In this document: positions 7,600 through 15,792 of the stretch, piece after piece | Layout of the letters: every line of letters begins with the position of its first letter | Numbering within the stretch: the stretch's first letter is position 1 | Assembly (NCBI GenBank): GCA_020404895.1 | Contig: JADBWK010000057.1 | Coordinates: 62,001 to 126,000, forward strand | DNA: 64,000 nt | Source: Pseudanabaena sp. M085S1SP2A07QC | GTDB lineage: Bacteria; Cyanobacteriota; Cyanobacteriia; Pseudanabaenales; Pseudanabaenaceae | Direction of reading: 5' to 3' | Program-made: the position numbers and the translations under genes | The notes under the pieces: model-generated | Told to the model about the DNA's origin: nothing | Database searches by the model: none | What the model saw: only the letters and a program-made list of their open reading frames with translations

Positions 7600-7745
7600 G
7601 ATCCACCCAGCTCCCCTAAAAAAGGGCTACGGTGTACACACAAGTCTAAATACCCCCTTTAATTCCCCCTTGCAAAGGTGGAAAACTAGAAATCTTGTTC
7701 CCGCCCCTTTGCAAGGGGAGGGCTAGGGAGGGGGAATTAATTAGA
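7600..7745 (+). repeat. Hairpin-rich interspersed repeat, copy 1
   Basis: It contains CCCTTTAATTCCCCCTTGC, then TAGAAATCTTGTTCCC and a CCTTTGCAAGGGGAGGG inverted block. A second copy lies at 10365-10500 inside the same gene cluster. It sits between the NtcA promoter and the first gene. Confidence 0.75.
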
Positions 7746-7795
7746 TTTGAAAATTTTTACAGCCTTCTCAAACTTCAACCTTAAAGGAAACAACA

Positions 7796-8278
7796 ATGCC
7801 TGAAGTAACTACTCCTGCCCATCAGACTGGCGATTTCTTTGTTAACTATGAAGAGAAAGTATTTGAAGATGTCAAAGCTGAACCAGGGGAGAAAGCCCTA
7901 GTCACATTCCATACAGTAGCTTTTGAAGGTTCAATTGGTTTTGTGAACCTCTTGCAAGCAACACGCTTACTTCGCAAAGGTTTTGAAACTTCGATTTTGC
8001 TTTATGGCCCTGGAGTGACTCTTGGCGTACAGCGCGGATTCCCAAAACTAGGCGACGCAGCTTTCCCAGGACATCAGAATTTCAATGATCAAATCACTAA
8101 GTTCATGTCTGAAGGTGGCAAAGTCTATGCTTGTCGCTTTGCATTGCAAGCTCTCTATGGACATGGCGAACCTTCGCTGATTCCTGGGATTCGTCCGATT
8201 AGTCCTTTGGATGTATTGGATATTATTCTTTTACATCGTAAGGATAACGCATTCATTCTTGATACTTGGACTCTCTAG
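7796..8278 (+). CDS. Sll0783/MSMEG_0572-family nitrogen-starvation protein
   Basis: This 160-aa cytoplasmic protein is the usual first gene of Nit1-type nitrilase clusters. Its Synechocystis homologue Sll0783 is induced on nitrogen starvation and is needed for normal polyhydroxybutyrate accumulation (established for that organism). The fold resembles DsrE-like small proteins ([39 protein letters not shown]). No catalytic residues are obvious. It is followed 14 bp later by the nitrilase. The NtcA promoter upstream fits nitrogen control. Confidence 0.85.
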   Translation: MPEVTTPAHQTGDFFVNYEEKVFEDVKAEPGEKALVTFHTVAFEGSIGFVNLLQATRLLRKGFETSILLYGPGVTLGVQRGFPKLGDAAFPGHQNFNDQITKFMSEGGKVYACRFALQALYGHGEPSLIPGIRPISPLDVLDIILLHRKDNAFILDTWTL

Positions 8279-8292
8279 GAACTAGATAAATC

Positions 8293-9255
8293 GTGGATTA
8301 CTCACGCAAAGTTAGAGCCGCTGCTGTCCAAATCAGTCCTGTGCTGTTTAGTCGCGATGGCACGACTGAGAAGGTCTTGCAAGCGATCGCAAACGCCGCT
8401 AAAGAAGGCGCTCAGATCGTCATTTTCCCTGAAACCTTCGTTCCCTACTATCCCTACTTTTCCTTCGTACAGCCACCAGTAATGATGGGAAAAGAACATA
8501 TGCGACTTTACGACGAAGCCGTGGTGGTTCCTAGTCCTGTGACGGATGCGGTTGGTCAAGCAGCGCGATCGCATGGCATCGTTGTTGTATTGGGTGTAAA
8601 TGAGCGGGACGGAGGTTCTCTCTATAACGCCCAATTGATTTTCGACGCTGATGGTTCACTATTGTTAAAGCGACGTAAAATCACACCAACCTATCATGAG
8701 CGGATGGTATGGGGACAGGGCGATGGTGCAGGTTTGAAGGTAGTAGATACTGCGGTTGGGAAAGTGGGCGCTCTTGCTTGTTGGGAACATTACAATCCTT
8801 TGGCGAGATTTGCGTTGATGTCTCAGCATGAGCAGATCCACTGCGCTCAGTTCCCAGGATCATTGGTTGGACAGATATTTGCTGACCAAATCGAGGTCAC
8901 GATCCGCCATCACGCGCTGGAGTCTGGATGCTTTGTGATCAATGCTACTGGTTGGCTTTCGCCAGATCAAGTTGCGCAAATCACAACCGATGAGAAACTC
9001 CAAAAAGCTCTCAGTGGTGGTTGCAACACTGCCATCATTGGACCAGAGGGCAATCATCTCTGTCCACCAATTACGGAAGGCGAAGGTATGGCGATCGCAG
9101 ATCTAGATTTTTCGCTGATCACAAAGCGGAAACGCATGATGGACTCGGTTGGACATTATGCGCGTCCAGACCTGCTCCAAGCTCATTTAAATGCTGAACC
9201 ATATTCAGGATTTCAGATCGCAAATTTCGATGAGAGCGTCACCCTTAATGAATAA
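8293..9255 (+). CDS. Nitrilase (Nit1 clade, Sll0784-like)
   Basis: This 320-aa carbon-nitrogen hydrolase has the catalytic triad visible: E47 in [13 protein letters not shown]129 in KRRKITPT, and C163 in [11 protein letters not shown]. Nitrilases convert nitriles to carboxylic acids plus ammonia, and related Nit1-cluster enzymes have been implicated in cyanide and nitrile nitrogen use. A GTG at 8293 is the start, 14 bp after the previous stop. It overlaps the radical SAM gene by 8 nt, so the two are translated together. Cytoplasmic; the natural nitrile is unknown. Confidence 0.92.
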   Translation: MDYSRKVRAAAVQISPVLFSRDGTTEKVLQAIANAAKEGAQIVIFPETFVPYYPYFSFVQPPVMMGKEHMRLYDEAVVVPSPVTDAVGQAARSHGIVVVLGVNERDGGSLYNAQLIFDADGSLLLKRRKITPTYHERMVWGQGDGAGLKVVDTAVGKVGALACWEHYNPLARFALMSQHEQIHCAQFPGSLVGQIFADQIEVTIRHHALESGCFVINATGWLSPDQVAQITTDEKLQKALSGGCNTAIIGPEGNHLCPPITEGEGMAIADLDFSLITKRKRMMDSVGHYARPDLLQAHLNAEPYSGFQIANFDESVTLNE

Positions 9256-10357
9256 GCAACAACTGATTACCGAACTACAAACTAAGGGTTTGCAACTAGT
9301 CGATCGCCAAAATGATCGCGAAAGCGATCGCCAAATGGGAGCGAATGGTCGCAAAGGTGGTGCTGGTCCGTCGGATCACAAGGCGATCGCTATTGATGGT
9401 ACGACGGTAATGGTTCCAGTTTTCAATAGTTCGGCAGCAAGTTCTCCTTACACTGTGGAAATCAATGCCGAAACTAATGAGATGATCTTGGCATCGGGCA
9501 AAACTGCGATCGCGCCCATTTCTTTTCCGAAATCACCTAGTTTCTATAACCTCACCACCAGCGATGGGATTCCCTATTGGAAAATCGCCCTCTTGCATAG
9601 CCATGATGTACTAGCTACAACGGTTTTGCAAGCCTGTATGCGCTATAACAATACTGATACTTCCTGTCAATTCTGTGCGATCGGGCAATCTCTTGAAGCA
9701 GGGCGTACCATATCTCGAAAAACTCCTGCTCAACTGGCGGAAGTTGCGGAAGCCGCTGTGCGGCTGGATGGTGTCAAAAATATGGTGATGACCACAGGCA
9801 CACCAAATACTAGCGATCGCGGTGCTGCTTATTTGACGGAATGTGCCAAAGCAATCAAAGCAAAGGTAGACATTCCGATTCAAGCCCAATGCGAACCTCC
9901 CGATGATTTCATCTGGTTTGAACGCATGAAAGCAGCAGGTATTAACACGTTAGGAATGCATTTGGAAGCTGCTGACCCAAAAGTTCGCGCCAAAATCATG
10001 GCGGGAAAAGCTAGCGTCCCCCTTGAATATTATTTTGAAGCTTTCGCTGCTGCCGTGAAAGTATTTGGTTGGGGACAGGTCAGCACCTATCTCTTAGCTG
10101 GACTAGGCGATAGTTTAGAAACTCTGGTGGAAACCTGCGATCGCCTAATTAACATCGGCGTTTATCCCTTTGTGGTTCCCTTTGTCCCGATTAGTGGCAC
10201 CCCATTAGCGAATCATCCTGCACCGACGACGGAGTTTATGTTTGCTGTTTATGAGCAGGTGGGTGCATTGCTAAGGCGATCGCATATGGCCTCTGCGGAT
10301 ATCAAAGCGGGATGCGCAAAATGTGGCGCTTGTTCAGCACTTTCTCTTTTTGAATAA
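9248..10357 (+). CDS. Radical SAM protein, MSMEG_0568/Sll0785 family
   Basis: 369 aa from the ATG at 9248, which overlaps the nitrilase stop. The radical SAM cluster motif is unusual: cysteines in [15 protein letters not shown] give CX9CX2C instead of CX3CX2C. A second cysteine group near the C-terminus ([10 protein letters not shown]2CX2C) could hold an additional Fe-S cluster. The middle has TIM-barrel features of the superfamily ([33 protein letters not shown]). It probably does SAM-dependent radical chemistry on the same small molecule handled by the nitrilase, but no reaction is proven. The longer start at 9191 lies inside the nitrilase gene and is not needed. Confidence 0.88.
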   Translation: MNKQQLITELQTKGLQLVDRQNDRESDRQMGANGRKGGAGPSDHKAIAIDGTTVMVPVFNSSAASSPYTVEINAETNEMILASGKTAIAPISFPKSPSFYNLTTSDGIPYWKIALLHSHDVLATTVLQACMRYNNTDTSCQFCAIGQSLEAGRTISRKTPAQLAEVAEAAVRLDGVKNMVMTTGTPNTSDRGAAYLTECAKAIKAKVDIPIQAQCEPPDDFIWFERMKAAGINTLGMHLEAADPKVRAKIMAGKASVPLEYYFEAFAAAVKVFGWGQVSTYLLAGLGDSLETLVETCDRLINIGVYPFVVPFVPISGTPLANHPAPTTEFMFAVYEQVGALLRRSHMASADIKAGCAKCGACSALSLFE

Positions 10358-10364
10358 GAATAAG

Positions 10365-10500
10365 CCCCTTGCCCCTCTCCTGGAGGGCTACTGTATACCA
10401 AAGTCTTTAGAACTCCCTTTAATTCCCCCTTGCAAAGGGGAAAGACTAGAAATCTTGTTCCCTCCCCTTTGCAAGGGGAGGGCTAGGGAGGGGTTATAGC
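10365..10500 (+). repeat. Hairpin-rich interspersed repeat, copy 2
   Basis: It shares CTCCCTTTAATTCCCCCTTG, TAGAAATCTTGTTCCC and the GGGAGGGCTAGGGAGGGG end with copy 1 at 7600-7745. It separates the radical SAM gene from the GNAT gene and may interrupt the operon. Confidence 0.75.
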
Positions 10501-10602
10501 TCTCTTTGTGAGAGGGGAACAAAAATTTGACTTACTCCCCTTCTCCTGCGGGAGAAAGGGCTGGGGGATGAGGGCAGAATATTAAACCTAGGGATAATTA
10601 TC

Positions 10603-11109
10603 ATGACTTCCGATTACATCTTCAAACTCGCATCTACACCACAAGAAATCGACGCATACTTTGAACTTCGCAAAGCAATCTTTGTCGAAGAACAATATGT
10701 ATTTGAAGAGAATGATGTTGATGAAATCGATGCGATCGCCTATCCGATTGTTGCCATTAATCCTGAGAATAATCAAGTTGTGGGCGTTGTCCGTATCTAT
10801 GAAACCGAAAAAGGCATCTGGTATGGCGGTAGATTAGGTACTCATAAAGATTATCGACGGGGTTGGCAAATTGGCAAAGGCTTGATTTACAAGGCCGTGA
10901 CTACCGCGAACACATGGGGCTGCGATCGCTTTTTCGCCACAGTCCAAATTCAGAATGTGCGCTTCTTCCAACGTCTACATTGGGAGTCGCTTAAAGAAAT
11001 GTCAATCTGCGATCGCCCCCACCACTTTATGGAAGCTGACCTTAATTTCTATCCTCCCATTGATGAAATCCGTCCTGCATTTCCATCTCAAATTCGCGAG
11101 GCTTCATAG
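10603..11109 (+). CDS. GNAT N-acetyltransferase, MSMEG_0567/Sll0786 type
   Basis: This 168-aa GNAT-fold protein has an acetyl-CoA region around YGGRLGTHKDYRRGWQIGKGLI (residues 66-90) and a family N-terminus (FKLASTPQEIDAYFELRKAIFVEEQ). The family in Nit1 clusters is fused or adjacent to the AIR-synthase-like protein. Here the stop codon is followed at once by the ATG of that gene, so they are surely co-translated. It likely transfers an acyl group to the pathway intermediate. A 245-bp spacer with a repeat precedes it. Confidence 0.85.
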   Translation: MTSDYIFKLASTPQEIDAYFELRKAIFVEEQYVFEENDVDEIDAIAYPIVAINPENNQVVGVVRIYETEKGIWYGGRLGTHKDYRRGWQIGKGLIYKAVTTANTWGCDRFFATVQIQNVRFFQRLHWESLKEMSICDRPHHFMEADLNFYPPIDEIRPAFPSQIREAS

Positions 11110-12099
11110 ATGCTAGCGGAACTCGCAGCTAAGCTCAGGCAGTCTATGGGTATCTTGCATAAGCAGGATATTCAGATTACGGCGAGAGGTTTAGGTGAGC
11201 AATGGAATCAGGCTATTCTGTTAGGTGATGACTGTGCAGCGATTCGCGATCGCGATGGTTATTTGTTACTTGCCGCCGAAGGGATGTTACCGCAATTAAT
11301 CGAGACTGATCCTTGGTTTGCGGGTTGGTGTTCGGTGATGGTTAATGTCAGTGATATTTACTCGATGGGGGGTGAGCCGATCGCAGTTGTAGATACTCTG
11401 TGGAGTCAATCGACCGACTCTATTTCCGAATTGCTCGCAGGAATGAAAGCGGCGGCTATTGCCTATCAAGTACCAATTGTCGGCGGTCATACTAATTGCC
11501 GTAGTCCCTACAATGCTTTGTCAGTGGCGATTCTAGGTCGCGCTCAGAAGTTGCTTACCAGTTTTAACGCCCAGCCTAATGATGTCTTGTTGGCTGCGAT
11601 CGATATGCGGGGGCAATTTCATCCTGACTATCCCTTTTGGAATGCGGCAACTAAAGCCGATCCGCAGCAACTACGCGAGAATCTCTCAATTTTGCCATAT
11701 TTAGCCAAATCAGACTTATGTGACACTGCTAAAGACATTAGTATGGGAGGTATTATCGGCACTTTGCTAATGCTCACAGAAACTTCTACTTGTGGTGCAA
11801 TTCTGGAGCTTGATCAGATTCCTTGTCCTGAGAATGTACTCTTTGAGCGTTGGCTGATTTCGTTCCCTAGCTATGGATTTTTATTGAACGTGCGCCCTGA
11901 AAATGTAGAAGCAGTACAAACTCTTTTTCATGCTCAAGATTTGGTTTGCGCAGTGGTCGGGGAGATTCAAGCTAATACAGAAGTGATCTTGCGATCGCAA
12001 GGTGAGTCAACTCTATTCTGGGACTTCTCTCAGCAATCTTTAACGGGTTTCAGTGATTCCTTTCAGAATACGTCCCCCGCAAAGACAAATAAATGCTAA
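11110..12099 (+). CDS. AIR synthase-related protein, Sll0787 family
   Basis: This 329-aa protein belongs to the PurM/ThiL/SelD/HypE superfamily of ATP-dependent enzymes. Visible features are the N-terminal LLGDDCAAIRDRDGYLLLAAEGM with Asp residues for metal-ATP, SVMVNVSDIYSMGGEPIAVVD, and the glycine-rich ISMGGIIGTLLML in the C-terminal domain. It would phosphorylate or activate a small substrate in the nitrilase pathway. It is the last gene of the cluster and abuts the GNAT gene with no spacer. No terminator is obvious directly after it. Confidence 0.87.
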   Translation: MLAELAAKLRQSMGILHKQDIQITARGLGEQWNQAILLGDDCAAIRDRDGYLLLAAEGMLPQLIETDPWFAGWCSVMVNVSDIYSMGGEPIAVVDTLWSQSTDSISELLAGMKAAAIAYQVPIVGGHTNCRSPYNALSVAILGRAQKLLTSFNAQPNDVLLAAIDMRGQFHPDYPFWNAATKADPQQLRENLSILPYLAKSDLCDTAKDISMGGIIGTLLMLTETSTCGAILELDQIPCPENVLFERWLISFPSYGFLLNVRPENVEAVQTLFHAQDLVCAVVGEIQANTEVILRSQGESTLFWDFSQQSLTGFSDSFQNTSPAKTNKC

Positions 12100-12345
12100 G
12101 CGATCGCAACCCAAATTCCCACAATTCCAGCATTTTTACTTATAGTCATTTCTAGTTTATACACAAGCTTCCCAGACAATATATATTAGCCAGAAATATT
12201 ATGCTGTTCTGGAGCTTGAGGGAACAGATGAGAAACTTACCCCCTTGACATTCACTGTGTAATAATGAATAAAAAATACTAAAAACATTGAACTAAGTTT
12301 CCATATCCTATAGCATACATTGCTGAAGCGCTCAATACAGCAGTT

Positions 12346-12843
12346 ATGAGAAATCCAGTCTGTACTTCACCTGACACTAAGGTGATTGAGGCAATGACTG
12401 CTATGAGTAGGATAAGTGAGGCTCATGCAAATTGTATTGTCATTGTAGAGCATGAACAGGTGGTCGGGCTCTTAACAGAACGAGATGTGTTGCGCCTAGC
12501 TATACAGTAGCTTCCATTAGAGCAACTAACGCTACAACAAGTATTGAGCCAACCGACTGTAACCATAAGGGAATCAGCATTAAATGATCTGAGCACTGTG
12601 CTGAATCTCTTTGAGCATCTCCAAGTCAGCCACTTACCCATCGTAGATGATAGCGATCGCTTGGTAGGACTGATCAGTAATTCCAGTCTTCATCAAATAT
12701 TAAGTTCCATTTCTCTCCAACAGGCAAAAGAACAAGAATAGTCACAAACGGAATTATTGCGCCAGCAATCCGAAGCAAAGCTTCGGGCTAGTAAACAGCG
12801 CTATGTGTCCTTATTAGCAGCATCTCCTGTAGGTATTATCTAA
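12346..12843 (+). pseudogene. CBS-CBS-PAS signalling protein relic with three in-frame stops
   Basis: From ATG 12346 one frame reads a CBS domain (MRNPVCTSPDTKVIEAM to VGLLTERDVLRLAIQ), TAG at 12508, a second CBS domain (VLSQPTVTIRESALNDL to LVGLISNSSLHQIL), TAG at 12739, then a coiled linker and the start of a PAS domain (RYVSLLAASPVGII) ending at TAA 12841. No frameshift separates the parts, and each stop is one transition away from a Gln codon. Such proteins normally continue into PAS/GGDEF or kinase domains, which are gone. I call it a decayed sensor gene. The frame is also open upstream of 12346 with plausible coding (IAEALNTAV), so the original start may be lost. Confidence 0.75.
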
Positions 12844-13003
12844 ATTTGTTTCAACCCAAGATTGAACCTCTCTTTTTGCTAAATACAAGAAATCTGTTAG
12901 CCTTTTGATTTGCAATTCAATATAAGGAACAAATTACCACGGAGATATATAAAATCGTATCCAGATTGGATTCAAACCTCTGCACAAACTCAATCAATAT
13001 TTC

Positions 13004-13228
13004 TCAACTATCCAGCTCCGCCAAAAAATCATCAACAGAACCAGATTTGAATTTACCTTCTCGATACTCCTGCTAAACCTCTCGAACTTCTTGAACAACT
13101 TGCTGCCGTTGACGCAACTTCAAACGATTATTCAACACGTCAATTAAAGCAGCTTGATCGTCTAAAAACAAAGCATCAACGGCATTGAGAGCTTCTTGAA
13201 ATAGAGATGTTTTTAAGGCTTGACTCAT
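13004..13228 (-). pseudogene. Small antitoxin-like gene with a nonsense codon
   Basis: From ATG 13228 the minus strand reads MSQALKTSLFQEALNAVDAL, a helical stretch, VQEVREV, a TAG stop, then QEYREGKFKSGSVDDFLAELDS and TGA. The layout matches short cyanobacterial antitoxins of about 75 aa whose C-terminal segment binds the toxin. The single in-frame stop falls between the two halves. No toxin gene is recognisable just downstream. Family assignment is tentative. Confidence 0.5.
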
Positions 13229-13330
13229 AGGATTATTTATGAAAGTTTATTCTATAACCTTGGTAGTCATTATACTTCAGAAAAAAATCGACCTTACTGC
13301 ACTGATTCAAGTAGCGATTTAGCTAAAATC

Positions 13331-13528
13331 TCATAAACCAAGCATTTGTTTAACATCATTTAAAGCGAGCGCGGGTTGGCTATATTCTTCTTGCTTAGCG
13401 GCTCTCAAATCTTGCAAATCTTGAAAGTCTTCCAACATCTCCTTAATTGCCAAAAACTGCTCGTATGGAATTACCGCAAACATAGGCTTGCCATCTTTAG
13501 TAATCAATTCTGGATTTAAGTTAAACAT
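13331..13528 (-). CDS. Phd/YefM-like antitoxin
   Basis: This 65-aa protein opens MFNLNPELITKDGKPMFAVIPYEQFLAI, as in Phd/YefM/RelB-type antitoxins with an N-terminal DNA-binding dimer, followed by a helical toxin-binding tail (EMLEDFQDLQDLRAAKQEEY). It lies 7 bp downstream of the RelE-type toxin on the same strand, so the order is toxin first. It would repress the operon and neutralise the toxin. Confidence 0.75.
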   Translation of the reverse strand: MFNLNPELITKDGKPMFAVIPYEQFLAIKEMLEDFQDLQDLRAAKQEEYSQPALALNDVKQMLGL

Positions 13529-13535
13529 AATAAAT

Positions 13536-13784
13536 TTATTGGTAGTCTTTGTCTCTGGGTTTAACGCGATAAATCACAATATTTGTATCTTCTATCTCAA
13601 AGAGTACGCGATAGTTGCCAACTCTTAATCGATATTCAAACGTAAAATTGGTTAGCTTTTTCACATCGCCAGCTAAATTATTTTCCATTAACTGAATCTT
13701 TTCTAATCTTTTACCCTGTATTTGTTTAGGTAGACTGCGCAAATCCTTAATTGCTTTTGGCTTAAATTCAATACTGTATTTCAT
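13536..13784 (-). CDS. RelE/ParE-type toxin
   Basis: This 82-aa protein has the RelE fold pattern: MKYSIEFKPKAIKDLRSLPKQIQGKRLEKI, then FEYRLRVGNYRVLFEI and a basic IYRVKPRDKDY tail. The conserved Arg residues of the YRLRVGNYRV strand are present, as in ribosome-dependent mRNA interferases. It is the first gene of a two-gene module with the Phd/YefM-like antitoxin. Apparently intact, unlike its neighbours. Confidence 0.85.
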   Translation of the reverse strand: MKYSIEFKPKAIKDLRSLPKQIQGKRLEKIQLMENNLAGDVKKLTNFTFEYRLRVGNYRVLFEIEDTNIVIYRVKPRDKDYQ

Positions 13785-13915
13785 TTTTGATGATTTTAGT
13801 TTTTAGTGTAATTCAAGCAAATAGCGATCGCTTTGTGATGTGTTTATTGGAAAGGTATTGTCCCAAACTATTCAAGACTGTTACTCTAGCAATACGCTAC
13901 TGGTGCTGTAAAACT

Positions 13916-14122
13916 ATGAAACTACAAATTAAAGGCATGAAATCAGGGCAGACGATTCAACTGTTAGATATAGTTAATATTGCTGATGGAGCAGTATTGC
14001 TAGAAATTGAAGCGGACAAACTTAAAGATAAAAATGCAAGACTAGCAAGACTAAATCGTATATTCGGCGCATGGCGCAACCAGCTAGACATTGACAAATT
14101 GGTAAACCCACAGGCGAACTAG
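13916..14122 (+). CDS. VapB-like antitoxin, C-terminus probably altered by deletion
   Basis: 68 aa from the ATG at 13916 (MKLQIKGMKSGQTIQLLDIVNIADGAVL). The start resembles the swapped-hairpin N-terminus of VapB-type antitoxins that pair with PIN toxins. Its last residues (DKLVNPQAN) overlap, in another frame, the remnant of a PIN toxin, so the native tail was probably lost in a deletion. A longer ORF from 13787 exists, but the extra N-terminal part lacks coding character. Function is doubtful. Confidence 0.5.
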   Translation: MKLQIKGMKSGQTIQLLDIVNIADGAVLLEIEADKLKDKNARLARLNRIFGAWRNQLDIDKLVNPQAN

Positions 14123-14232
14123 ATACCATGCTCGCTGCTATAGGGGGATCGCGTCATGATCAGGTAGTTACGAATAACACAAAGGATTTTATTAATATTT
14201 CTGGTTTAGGGGTAGAAAATTGGATCGTTTAG
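14095..14232 (+). pseudogene. PIN-domain (VapC) toxin, 3' remnant
   Basis: The frame from 14095 reads GKPTGELDTMLAAI, then VVTNNTKDFINISGLGVENWIV and stops at 14230-14232. This is the standard C-terminus of PIN toxins: the third acidic residue (D of ELDTMLAA) and the VTNNTKDF motif. The first two thirds, with the other catalytic Asp and Glu residues, are missing. It is out of frame with the overlapping antitoxin, as expected from a deletion that joined the two genes. Confidence 0.75.
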
Positions 14233-14364
14233 CGATCGCCTCTTATTGCATTGCTTCAAATAGTGATCGCCCTTTGCGCTGAAGGAGATTCTTACAGTGA
14301 AATTTTAATATAAAAAATAACTTTGTATATTTAGCGCTTTGTGTAGTAACATAGATATTCGCAA

Positions 14365-14438
14365 CGGGATGTAGCGCAGCTTGGTAGCGCGCCTGCTTTG
14401 GGAGCAGGATGCCGTAGGTTCGAATCCTATCATCCCGA
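14365..14438 (+). tRNA. tRNA-Pro (anticodon TGG)
   Basis: A full cloverleaf is visible: acceptor stem CGGGATG/CATCCCG (14365-14371 with 14431-14437), anticodon stem CCTGC/GCAGG around the loop TTTGGGA, T-loop GGTTCGAATCC and discriminator A. CCA is not encoded. The anticodon TGG reads Pro codons CCN. No duplicated 3' end (att site) is seen in the window. Confidence 0.96.
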
Positions 14439-14480
14439 CTTAAAAAGAAAAAACTTAGAAGCGTCATCTATGGCGCTTTT

Positions 14481-14999
14481 TTATTTGGCTGGCAAAACTT
14501 GTAGATCCTGCGATCGCATAAATTGTTTGCGCCATGCGGTAACGCCGCCTGTCAGAGTTATCACTTGATAGCCGCGATCGCTAAGATACTTATTCGCTTT
14601 AACTGATCTCATCCCCGAAGTACAGTATAAAACTACCGTTGGTTTAGCTTGATGATTCTTTGCATAGCGTTCCACAATACTCTTAACCCTTTGAATACCC
14701 ACCTCACCTTCAATTTCGGGTAATGGCACAAGCTCACTATTCGCAATGTGATCTTCAGCATATTCTTCAGGCGATCGTACATCGATTAAAACTACAGATC
14801 TGAGTTTGCCACTCGCCAACTCCTCAATAGAAATTTGTGGCGTACTAAAGCTTTGCAGATACACTGGCAAGCTCATTTGATGTTGATATGCAAAAATGCT
14901 CAAAACTCCAGCAGTAGCAACTAGCAACGATCCAACTAAGGCTAAGGGGATTAAATATCTACGCTTAGAGACAAATTGCCGAAAATCACCTATCTGCAT
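14481..14999 (-). CDS. Membrane-anchored rhodanese-domain protein
   Basis: 172 aa with a single membrane segment at residues 15-37 followed by a rhodanese domain (about 55-172). The active-site loop CTSGMRS carries C126, the sulfur-accepting residue, and the CH2A-like motif VVLIDVRSPEEYAEDHI is present. It may carry sulfane sulfur or act as a redox sensor at the membrane. Its start overlaps the end of the upstream desaturase-like gene by 14 nt, so the two form an operon. Confidence 0.88.
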   Translation of the reverse strand: MQIGDFRQFVSKRRYLIPLALVGSLLVATAGVLSIFAYQHQMSLPVYLQSFSTPQISIEELASGKLRSVVLIDVRSPEEYAEDHIANSELVPLPEIEGEVGIQRVKSIVERYAKNHQAKPTVVLYCTSGMRSVKANKYLSDRGYQVITLTGGVTAWRKQFMRSQDLQVLPAK

Positions 15000-15777
15000 T
15001 TTTATTAATCCAATTTTTAAACGGATAAATTAAATGATTAAAATAATTTGTTGTGGTATTTAATTTGGTTCCATATTGTTTTGGTTGTTCATTCTTAGGC
15101 ATATACAAAGTTCCAAATATATAATCAAGAATTGGCAACTGTACAGCTAGATTTTGAGCCCTTTTCTGTGGATAGCGATCATGATGCCAACTATGAAATT
15201 CTGGTGTAGCAATAATCCATTTTAAAATCGGAAACTTCACTCGAACATTGGCATGGATAAAAAAGGCGATCGCGCTCGAAAAAATTATATAAATTGCCAA
15301 AGCCTCTGACGAAAACCCTAGTAAGTAAAGCGGAATCATTTGGCAAGCCTTAGTCAAAATCTGCTCAAAAGGATGAACACGTACTGTGGCAAGCCAATCA
15401 ATATGAGTAGAGCTGTGATGGATTGCGTGAAATCGCCATAACCAAGGTACAGTATGCAATAGCCGATGAACAAAATAAAAACACAAATCGCCAATGAATA
15501 TAGCGGCAGTTACTTGCAAAAAAAGGGGCTGTTGACCGACGAATTTAGACAATATCGGTATTGATCCTTGGCTCATCAATACAAATACAATTAACAATTT
15601 TGTTGTGCCATGACCAATAAAATAGCCAGAAAAATAATAACAAAGATCAGTAAACCAACCTTCGCGTAATAGTTTTTGGTGATGAACGGCTAATGCTCTC
15701 TCAATCGGAACGAATACAAAAATAAGGATTAGTATCCCTTTGATAACATCAGGTATTTCCATCATGGTTCCAATCAC
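14986..15777 (-). CDS. Sterol desaturase / fatty acid hydroxylase family protein
   Basis: 263 aa with four to five hydrophobic segments and the three His clusters of the di-iron hydroxylase superfamily: HRLLH (104-108), HAIHH (117-121) and HSWHH (195-199), plus H135 in RVHPFE. These enzymes insert oxygen or desaturate lipids or carotenoids in the membrane. The substrate is unknown. ATGs at residues 5 and 6 are alternative starts. It is coupled to the downstream rhodanese gene. Confidence 0.87.
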   Translation of the reverse strand: MIGTMMEIPDVIKGILILIFVFVPIERALAVHHQKLLREGWFTDLCYYFSGYFIGHGTTKLLIVFVLMSQGSIPILSKFVGQQPLFLQVTAAIFIGDLCFYFVHRLLHTVPWLWRFHAIHHSSTHIDWLATVRVHPFEQILTKACQMIPLYLLGFSSEALAIYIIFSSAIAFFIHANVRVKFPILKWIIATPEFHSWHHDRYPQKRAQNLAVQLPILDYIFGTLYMPKNEQPKQYGTKLNTTTNYFNHLIYPFKNWINKNADR

Positions 15778-15792
15778 TAATTCTTTTCCTAG

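Noticed and set aside
13787-13915. N-terminal extension of the VapB-like ORF
   Set aside because: Poor coding character and no family match; the ATG at 13916 begins a typical antitoxin N-terminus.
14365-14438. tRNA-associated integrated element (att site)
   Set aside because: No copy of the tRNA 3' end and no integrase in the window.
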